In this document: positions 56,669-64,000 of the stretch, in pieces | How the letters are laid out: the number at the start of each line of letters is the position of its first letter | Position numbering within the stretch: position 1 is the first letter of the stretch | Origin: Puccinia triticina | Lineage: Eukaryota > Basidiomycota > Pucciniomycetes > Pucciniales > Pucciniaceae | NCBI RefSeq assembly: GCF_026914185.1 | Contig: NC_070568.1 | Location: 3,740,001-3,804,000 of the forward strand | Reading direction: 5' to 3' | DNA: 64,000 nucleotides | Translations under genes and position numbers: made by a program | The notes under the pieces: generated by a model | Database searches by the model: none | What the model was told of the DNA's origin: nothing | What the model saw: only the letters and a program-made list of their open reading frames with translations

Positions 56669-57795
56669 ATGGCTTCCTCTCACTACATTACACTTAATGA
56701 CGGCAAACAGACGCCTCGGATCGCGTATGGCAGCGGGACCGCCTGGTTCCAAGCCACGGGCCCCGACGGTATTTCTCCTGCGCTAGTCGAGGCCACCAGC
56801 ACGGCGATCAGCATTGGCTTTACCCACCTCGATGCAGCCAAAGTCTATGGCAATGAGCGAAGTACCGGAGTAGCGATATCCCAGTGCGGTATGCCACGGG
56901 ATAAGCTGTTCATTACCACCAAGGTGTGTCATACTCTGGATCGCATGAGACGGACTGGTGTGTTCGATTTTAGAACTGAGAGGAATCCCTCGATTGCTTT
57001 AGATAATGTCGGGCCTATCTTCGGTGAAGGAGACCCTGAGAGCCCAACTGCGAGACCTCCAAGTAGACTATGTCGACCTGTATTTGATACATTCTCCCAT
57101 GTTTACTAAGGAGGCCGGCGAGCCGACGCTGGCCGAGGCATGGAAGAGTATGGAGGAAGTACAGCAAGAAGGGCTAGCGAAAAGTATCGGCGTAAGCAAT
57201 TACCGAATCTCAGACCTTAACGAAACGCTCAAGTCGGCCAAAGTAAAGCCAGCAGTGAACCAGTGAGTATTCTGTTAGAACCTAAAGTTTTCTGGCGCAA
57301 TCACTTAGATCCATGTAAAGAAGGTTTTCGAACTAACGACCAGGTACTGTTGACATAGGATCGAATTCCATCCGTACGTGTGGAAAGAAGCGGAGCCACT
57401 GTTGAAGTACATGAAGGAGGAAGGTATTACATTGGCGGTGAGAAAATTGCGCCACCATCCACACACTTACCAAGGCTATGTTGACCAATATACAACTTGA
57501 ATAGGCGTATGGTCCCCAAGTACCGGTGGTAAAACTACCTGGAGGCAAGGTGGACCCACTTCTTGAGCGAATATCGTCCGAACGCAAAATTTCGACTGGC
57601 GAAGTACTGCTGAAGTGGGCGAAGGCACATGGTGCAATTGTGGTGACCACAAGCTCCAAAGCCACCCGGATGAAGTCCATGCTCGACACGGTCTTGGATG
57701 AGAAATCCGATCTCTCCCCATCGGAAGTCCAAGAACTAAATGGCGCCGGCATCGCTAACGGCGTCCAGCGTGTCTTCATGAAGCATAGTAAGTGA
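56669..57795 (+). CDS. Aldo-keto reductase (294 aa)
   Basis: Four exons with GT-AG introns join in frame: 56669-56923, 57003-57262, 57359-57437 and 57505-57795 (885 nt with stop). The product is an NAD(P)H-dependent aldo-keto reductase, a cytosolic TIM barrel that reduces aldehydes or ketones. The catalytic tetrad is present: Asp and Tyr in THLDAAKVYGNE, Lys in FITTKV and His in LIHSPM. The coenzyme side has SIGVSNY, VNQIEFHP and an Arg/Lys-rich binding loop (VTTSSKATRMKSM). Length and order fit the AKR3-like fungal ketoreductases. The ATG was chosen because the barrel's first strand (TLNDGKQTPRIAYG) follows it directly. It has no stops or shifts, so it is probably functional. Confidence 0.92.
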
Positions 57796-58001
57796 GGAAT
57801 TCAACATTATTTCTTGAAGGAAAACTAACCGGTTGGTTCCCCTTGTTCTTGCACATCACAGTGAGTGATTAGACCGTCCAACCCGAACCAAAAAAAAGTT
57901 CCATTTTTTTTCTTTCCGTTTTCAGTTTTCAGTCTGATCTTCCCGCTATAAGTTATCCTGCAGAAGCCTGTTAAGGCCCGCTTACCTACAAAAATGTACA
58001 T
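57796..58001. other. 3' flank of the aldo-keto reductase
   Basis: Short spacer up to the TAA that precedes the MITE end at 58005. TTAAGGCCCGC near 57971 resembles another MITE end but is unsupported. Confidence 0.4.
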
Positions 58002-58004
58002 TAA

Positions 58005-58013
58005 GGCCCCGTT
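58005..58013. mobile_element. Left tip of a Harbinger-like MITE, split by copia element 2
   Basis: GGCCCCGTT is preceded by TAA (58002-58004). The sequence resumes after the copia element as CCGTTTGGCACC (63577-63588). Together these form the GGCCCCGTTTGGCACC end seen in the other MITEs. The right end of the MITE was not found before base 64000. Confidence 0.7.
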
Positions 58014-58238
58014 TGTTGTAGCTCGTTACGTAACCTTGGATTACGTCTCACTACATGCGCGTCATGAGTAACACTCACGACATGTCTCGACGAGCAGTCA
58101 TGTTTTCCCACACTTATTTTTGTCACTTACATAATGTATGCTATAAATACCTTGTATTTCTAGCACATTATGGTTTTCTCCCTTTTTCCTTATGCTATCT
58201 ACGATTACTCTCTCTATTTACATATTTGAGCCTTCTTT
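58014..58238 (+). repeat. 5' LTR of copia element 2
   Basis: About 225 bp, from TGTTGTAGCTCGTTACG to a right end set by comparison with the 3' LTR (within a base or two). It contains CTATAAATACC (TATA box). It lacks the 16 bp ATCATTAGTGTTTGTC present in the 3' LTR. Confidence 0.85.
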
Positions 58239-58289
58239 GCTAGTTACTAGGTTCGATATAACTATATTTTTTACCTTAGAAAAATCTTC

Positions 58290-58440
58290 CAGGTGTATCT
58301 TCCCGTGCCTGTGTGGCTGTCCTGTGTGTTTCCGGGTGTATCTTCCTGTGCCTGTGTGGCTGTCCTGTGTGTTTCCGGGTGTATCTTCCCGTGCCTGTGT
58401 GGCTGGTCAGTCTGTGCCTGTGTGGCTGGTGTGTGTGAAT
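58290..58440 (+). repeat. Tandem repeat in the copia 2 leader
   Basis: About 43-bp units with GTGTATCTTCC, GTGCCTGTGTGGCTG and TCCTGTGTGTTTCCGG are repeated two and a half times between the 5' LTR and gag. Confidence 0.85.
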
Positions 58441-58812
58441 TGTTGCTTTCCTTGAAACCTGTGTGGCAGTCTATCTTCTACTATCCGCGTTTGATTTTCT
58501 TTACCCATCGAAACCCCAACAACAACAGCCTTATCTCTCCAGGTCTTGCCCCAAAGTCCTTTTTAGTTGCCTTTTCTCCTCTGCCTCGTATTTCTCCTCT
58601 TTAGTCTTATATACTCCACCCTTTCGCCCACTACTCTTCCTTTCTTCATCCGCTTTCCTCACCTTTTACAAACTCTTCCCAATTTTGCGACCCCAATTTT
58701 TTTGCCAACCTCTCAATCCTCTGTTTCACCACCATCACATTTTTTTTCTGGAAAATTTTTCGACCTCCTCCCGCCTAGCCCACCAAATTTTTTTTACTTC
58801 AAAACCACCACC

Positions 58813-61800
58813 ATGTCCGTTCAACGCTCCCCTCCTGCTCATCACACTCGCTCCAACGCCAGACGTGCAGCGGCTTCCCACCCAAACTCAGATGACGACG
58901 ACGACACCACATTCCGAGGTCATGGTCTGCCAATTGAAGACCATCGATTTGACCTTCCTCGTCAAGAACTTCCTCCTCGTCCGGAACTTCCTCCTCCAGA
59001 ACCAATTGTGCACCCTGCTCAATTGGCCCCGTTGGATCTTCGTACGGAGCAGGCGCTCATCCGAGACGGGATCGCCCGATTTGCCACGACTGCCCTTCGA
59101 CCGGATGGGAGCAACTTTTGAGTATGGTTACATGAGCTGACCAAGACTGCGTTCTCTGTTCTCAGAGACGAGCAATTCTTCATCAATGATCGGCGTGGTC
59201 ATCCCTTCAAGCGTGTTGCGCGTGGTATCTTGCTTGGGTCGGTGGACGCCTCCATTCGGACCGACCTGTACGATTTCGACCGCAGTGACACTATGATGCG
59301 GGCCATACGAGGACGATTCGGCACCATCAACCGCGCCACTCAACTGTCTCGATGGAACGATCTCAATTACATCACCATTGGCTCTGACACTAACGCCAGC
59401 GAGGTGTCTTCCTTGTGCCGAACTCGATATGATGATCTCATTGCTTCCGGGATCCCCTTATCACGCAATGCTATCCTAGGTCTCATTCTCCAATCCTCTA
59501 TTCCCCACGGTACTGATCTTTGCAATGAGTTTGACCAGCGTATGGATATGGAGTTAAACTGGAACAACAATGCCACCCCCCGCTTTGATCGAGTAGTCGA
59601 CCTCCTGTCGGCAAGCCAGACTCGGCTCAATGTGCGGGAACGGGACCGACTCCGTGGATCGGCCCCGACGGGTATGGCTGCCGGTTTGCATTGTACTCCA
59701 TCCATCGAGAGCCATCCCGGTAACGTTTACGGGATGGCGGCTAGACCTGATTGACATCCCGACAACAGAACTCGGTCCTGCTACCGTTGCAACTCCACCT
59801 CCCACGTGGTTGCTGATTGTCCTGAACGCCCCAGACAATCGAACAGGATCAATCCCCCTGCACCAGTGTCCAGCGACCCGAATCGGTTCCAAGCTCACTA
59901 CCCCATCATCACCCCTCCTGTCAACTATCGCCAACCCGGCTCCGGCAGGCCTTCTGGACCAGCTCCGGCCACTTCGGGCTCCCAACCTGGTTTGAGGCCA
60001 GCAGACAACTACCGGCCCTCTCAGAATCGTGGTCCTTCACGACCATCGGCCAGGCAAGCGGAGCCTGAACCAGAAGATGGTACACCCCCTGGCGAACCCA
60101 TGGAATACAAGGATCAGGCCGCGCCGTCCCCGGAGGCCAGGAACGTGGAGTTTGAGTTTCCCTCCCCATCCCCGGAGGCCCTCTTCGACACTGGAGCGAC
60201 CCATCATTTGACAGGTGATAAGTCAGCGCTTCACCAGTTTGAATTGTTATCCAAACCCATTCCCCTGAAAGTTGCCACTAATGGACCTTCCCAATTCATC
60301 ACTGCAGTGGGTACCCTGCATTTTCGTGGTCCCATTTCAACTCCCATCGTGCTTAAAGGGGTCTTGTACTGTCCCAACGCGAGCAACACGCTCATCTCAC
60401 CGGCGGCCCTTCGGATTGCCGGTTTTACCTTCTCTTACAACTGTCGGGACGACTCCTTTTCTGTTTTCTCTTCTGGACGTTTCTGGACCAAGTGTGTTCT
60501 CAACCCACGCAGCCGGAAATGGCTATTTCCATCCCCCAAACAATCTCTTCCTATCTTTTCTTCTGTTCCTACCGCTACTGTTGTTCCTCCATCCCATTGC
60601 CACGGCCCCACTGTTCCTATGCTTTCTGGTCCTCCTCCTGTCGTTACTGCTGCTCCTTCTTCCCCTTTGGTCATTGCCCATGCTAGCCAAGTAGAGGAAG
60701 AAAATCCATTCGTTTACACAATTCCGGACGTGATCCGTTGTGCCCCTGTGAACCCTGCCCTGACGGCCGATGAGAAACGTTTGTTGCTGATCCACGTGCA
60801 ACTTGGACATGTCTCCCTTCGGGTCATCCGCCGAATGATCAAGCTAAAAGTTGGTTTGGGTCTGCCTTTGGTTTTGCCTCCAGGCCAGATTCACTGCCCT
60901 ACGTGTATGGTTTCCAAAAGTGTCCATAAAAACACCCTTGCTTCCACTCAACGGACCTTTTTACCGATGGATCTTTGGAATGTGGATCTTATCGGCCCTT
61001 TTGAGGTTGAGGCAATAGGCGGTGGCAAGTACATCCTGACAATTAGAGATCTCGGTTCAGGATATAATGAGATAAAAATCCTCTCTCAAAAATCTGAAGC
61101 TACTTCCTTCCTTGTTGACACCATTTGTCGTCTTGAGTTACATTCCGGTAAACCTCTCAAAGCTCTCAGATCAGATAATGGTGGAGAGTTTAATAGCCTT
61201 GTCCTAGCCAAATGTTTAAGGGAAAAAGGCATCCAAGTCGAACGTGCGATTGCGTATCACCACTATCAGAACGGGACTATCGAACGCTTCAACCAAACTC
61301 TACAGGACATGGGTAGGACTCTCTTGTTGGGTAGCTCGCTTGACAAAATTTTCTGGGATTTTGCTTTCGTATGGGCATGTTTCTTATTTAATCGGATTCC
61401 TAACAGCAGGAGCGGGGACGTCACTCCATACAAAAAATTTTTTGGGCTTAAACCATCACTGAACACCGCTCGGGTTTTCGGCGATCAAGCGTATGTCCAC
61501 GTATCAGCGGAGAAACGGAAAAAGCTTGATGAACGGGCAATCCCAGGCTTTGTGGTTTCCATCCTTCCAGATTCCAAGGGTTGGTGCTTTTGGATTCCCT
61601 CATCCAACTCTTTTGTCAATTCCGCGATAGCTACTTTCCAGCACCATCCCGTTGCTAAGGACATCGCTCTACCTCAGTTTTCTCTAGCTGATATGTCTGA
61701 TCTAAAACTTGGTGATTTTCGTGATGAAGCGATGGCGGCCAACCAAGACGCAATGGTAGACCTAATATCACTATCCGTCCCGGAGGTCTATGCAGCTGAC

Positions 61801-63343
61801 GTGCCATCCACTTACAAACAGGCAGCCAGGAGCCAAGAAAAGGAGCATTGGATGGCCGCTATAAAGGACGAAATCGAGAACTTGGCAAATTTGGGCGTTT
61901 GGGCGGTGGAGAAAGTACTGGATGGAACGAAGGTCATGACGGCCAAATGGGTGTTCACAAAGAAATTAAAAGCGGACGGTTCTGTGGATCGCTATAAAGC
62001 TTGTTTTGTGGCGCGCGGGTATTCCCAAATTGCCGGCCTGCAGTATGGTGAGACTTTTGCGCCTACTGCTACTTTTGTTTCTATGCGCCTTCTCTTGACC
62101 ATGGCGGCGGCAAACGGGTGGCCTGTTCATTCTTTTGATTTTGTGGCCGCTTATCTTAACTCTCCTATAGATGAGGATCTTTGGGTCATCGCACCCGAGG
62201 GCCTGTCAACTCCACCAGGATATGCCTGCCACTTAAAAAAAGCCCTTTATGGAACTAAACAAGCGGCGAGATGTTGGTGGCGTCATCTGGCGGGGACGTT
62301 GGCAGATCTCGGTTATACTGCCTCAAAGTACGACTCCAGTATGTACATTGTTGAAGGATCCGAGAAAGCGGGAGCAATTTGGATCCACGTCGATGACAGG
62401 ATAGTCACGGCACCAAATGAGGACATCCTTCGAAAATTGGAAAAAGATTTGTCCGCTAACATACGAATCAAGTGGGAATGCGCTCTAACTGACATAGTGG
62501 GACTCTTGATTACCAGGAGCAGTTCGGGATTTTCCTTATGCCAGCCTAAACTTATAAATAAGCTACTGAAGGATCATTGGGACGGCGTTACGCAGAGTAA
62601 GACTCCCCTCCCGTGTGGCAATCTCCCTCTAACGAATACGGACGCACTCGGTACTCTCCCCTCTCAATACCTCTCCATCGTTGGAATCCTCAGTTATATA
62701 GAGGTCGGAACAAGACCTGATATTTGTTTTGCGGTTAATTTTTTGGCTCGTTTCTCAAAGTGTCCTTTGAGTACTCATTGGAACTGTCTGAAGACTCTAA
62801 TCAACTACATTGCGGCTACGAGGAACCGACCACTTCTCTTGCGGCCCAAGACGGACAAGCCGGCCCTTCTTGGATATGTTGATGCGAACTGGGGGGGGTG
62901 AGTTTTCCCGGTCTACGTACGGCCTCATCATCCTCCACCTTGGTTGTCCTATTGCTTGGGTTTCTAAACGGATAGCGACTGTGGCTTCCTCAACGGCACA
63001 TGCCGAGTATATGGCACTTGGGCACTGTACTAAACAGATTCTCTGGATCCGCAATTTACTGTTTGATATGTATGGTACCTGGTTTGTTGGAGACATCAAA
63101 TGCGATAATCAGGCCACTGTGAAAATTAGTTCTAATGACACTTCCAACAAACGTGTACGGCACACCGATCGGGAATTCTATATCACTAACCAGGCATTTT
63201 CCGAAGGAAAGATCTCTGTTACCTGGGTGTCAACTAAAGATCAATTCGCCGATATATTCACTAAGAACCTTAGCCCTTCAGTTCACGACAACCAACAGAT
63301 GGTTGTACAAGGAGGGTGCTCGTCGAGTGGGGGGGTGTTGTAG
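58813..63343 (+). pseudogene. gag-pol: copia element 2 gag-pol, two stops and one frameshift
   Basis: One frame starts at ATG 58813 (MSVQRSPPAHH, context CCACCATG). Gag spans to about 59820 with a CCHC knuckle (CYRCNSTSHVVADC, from 59779). Protease DTGATHHLTG is intact (60187). An HHCC finger lies near 60790-60920. Integrase has D in NVDLIGPF, D in RSDNGGEF and E in YQNGTIERFNQ. RT runs about 61930-62520 with the HVDD box (62385-62397), then RNase H. In-frame TGA codons at 59119-59121 and 59752-59754 interrupt gag. An 8-G run (62891-62898) shifts the frame within DANWGG, and the RNase H tail continues to a stop at 63341-63343 just inside the LTR. Pol is otherwise conserved. Confidence 0.93.
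63325..63335 (+). other. Polypurine tract of copia element 2
   Basis: GAGTGGGGGGG lies directly before the 3' LTR start. Confidence 0.75.
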
Positions 63344-63576
63344 CTCGTTACGTAACCTTGGATTACGTCTCACTACATGCGCGTCATGAGTAACACTCAC
63401 GACATGTCTCGACGAGCAGTCATGTTTTCCCACACTTATTTTTGTCATCATTAGTGTTTGTCACTTACATAATGTATGCTATAAATACCTTGTATTTCTA
63501 GCACATTATGGTTTTCTCCCTTTTTCCTTATGCTATCTACGATTACTCTCTCTATTTACATATTCGAGCCTCTTTA
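63336..63576 (+). repeat. 3' LTR of copia element 2
   Basis: 241 bp, from TGTTGTAGC to CCTCTTTA, followed by the target duplication CCGTT. TATA box CTATAAATACC near 63479. Confidence 0.9.
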
Positions 63577-63581
63577 CCGTT

Positions 63582-64000
63582 TGGCACCTATGATGTTATG
63601 TGAAGTCACACACTTACCTAATGTGATGAACATCACTCGTGAATTTCATATATCTCAACATAACTCGAGCGTTTGGCTGATTATTCTGTCATACACTCCA
63701 CACATAACCATCAGGCACAAACTGTTTGGCTCGGCACAATATTATAACTATGTATGGATCTCAGCAGGCTTATACCTCACCTCAATGATGAAGACCAGCA
63801 CAGCTCTCTTGGCAATCCAAGAAATGGGACCGACTCCGACACCAAATCAGATTCTTCACTTGGTAGCGTATCAACAAACTCAGCTTGTTCTGGCAAGACT
63901 TTCCAGAACGACCGAACGATCCAACTTCAAACAATGGTGACGACGATGATGATGAAGAAGGCGTTGTAGAGGAGTCCGACACTGCCCCAGGCAACCACCT
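63582..64000 (+). other. MITE remainder and possible start of a coding fragment
   Basis: After the MITE end the sequence is AT-rich. From about 63865 one frame reads LFWQDFPERPNDPTSNNGDDDDDEE, then VVEESDTAPGNH, open to the window edge. An acidic low-complexity stretch like this could belong to a protein continuing outside the window. Nothing identifies it. Confidence 0.3.

Larger units (their letters stand above)
58014..63576 (+). mobile_element. Ty1/copia element 2, full length (about 5.56 kb)
   Basis: LTRs beginning TGTTGTAGCTCG flank a leader, gag-pol and a polypurine tract. The 5-bp duplication CCGTT lies at 58009-58013 and 63577-63581. The LTRs differ by a 16-bp indel and a few bases. 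Pol resembles that of copia element 1, but the LTRs are unrelated, so these are sister families. Gag-pol is one frame broken by two TGA codons and one G-run shift, so the element is non-autonomous. Confidence 0.92.

Noticed and set aside
58290..58604. Cys/Val-rich frames in the copia 2 leader
   Set aside because: They come from the tandem 43-bp repeat in the untranslated leader, upstream of the gag start.

Overview
The window looks like transposon-rich nuclear DNA of a basidiomycete fungus, most probably a rust (Pucciniales). The genes have many short GT-AG introns, there is a small signal-peptide protein of effector-candidate type, a TmpA-type membrane flavoprotein family, and dense nests of Ty3, Ty1/copia and TIR elements including GGCCCCGTTTGGC-ended MITEs. 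The genus is inference; no rRNA or mitochondrial marker is present.

Layout. 1-4.7 kb: 3' part of a Ty3/gypsy chromovirus (pol, chromodomain, PPT, 3' LTR), split in the RT region by a 904-bp CACTA-like insertion. 4.7-13 kb: about 30 copies of a 173-bp satellite that reverses orientation near 10,585 and carries three clean insertions: a 266-bp solo LTR, a 2.46-kb TIR element and a 408-bp TIR element. 14.3-14.9 kb: an intact secreted-protein gene. 16.3-21.3 kb: a wrecked kynurenine-type aminotransferase with at least three insertions and a nonsense codon. 23.3-38.6 kb: nested Harbinger-like elements, an inverted duplication, LTRs and palindrome-rich elements, plus one RRM-coding fragment. 40.6-53.5 kb: two intact 11-exon TmpA-like paralogues (558 and 552 aa, identical intron positions) with a complete 5.7-kb copia element between them. 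56.7-57.8 kb: an intact 4-exon aldo-keto reductase (294 aa). 58.0-63.6 kb: a second copia element, inserted in the end of a MITE.

The host genes that still look functional are the secreted protein, the two TmpA-like flavoproteins and the aldo-keto reductase. They show no operon-like organisation. Both copia elements share the same kinds of damage: in-frame stops and one extra G in a G run.

The least expected signal is a group of five short elements (11.7, 24.0, 32.2, 33.1 and 37.2 kb) whose ends start CAA and finish TTG. They are flanked by 7-bp direct repeats (three perfect, two 6 of 7) and built almost entirely from degenerate inverted repeats of short words. They have no coding capacity and do not fit a common superfamily signature. 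A second oddity is a TGACC/GGTCA palindrome array that recurs inside TIR elements of different end sequence.
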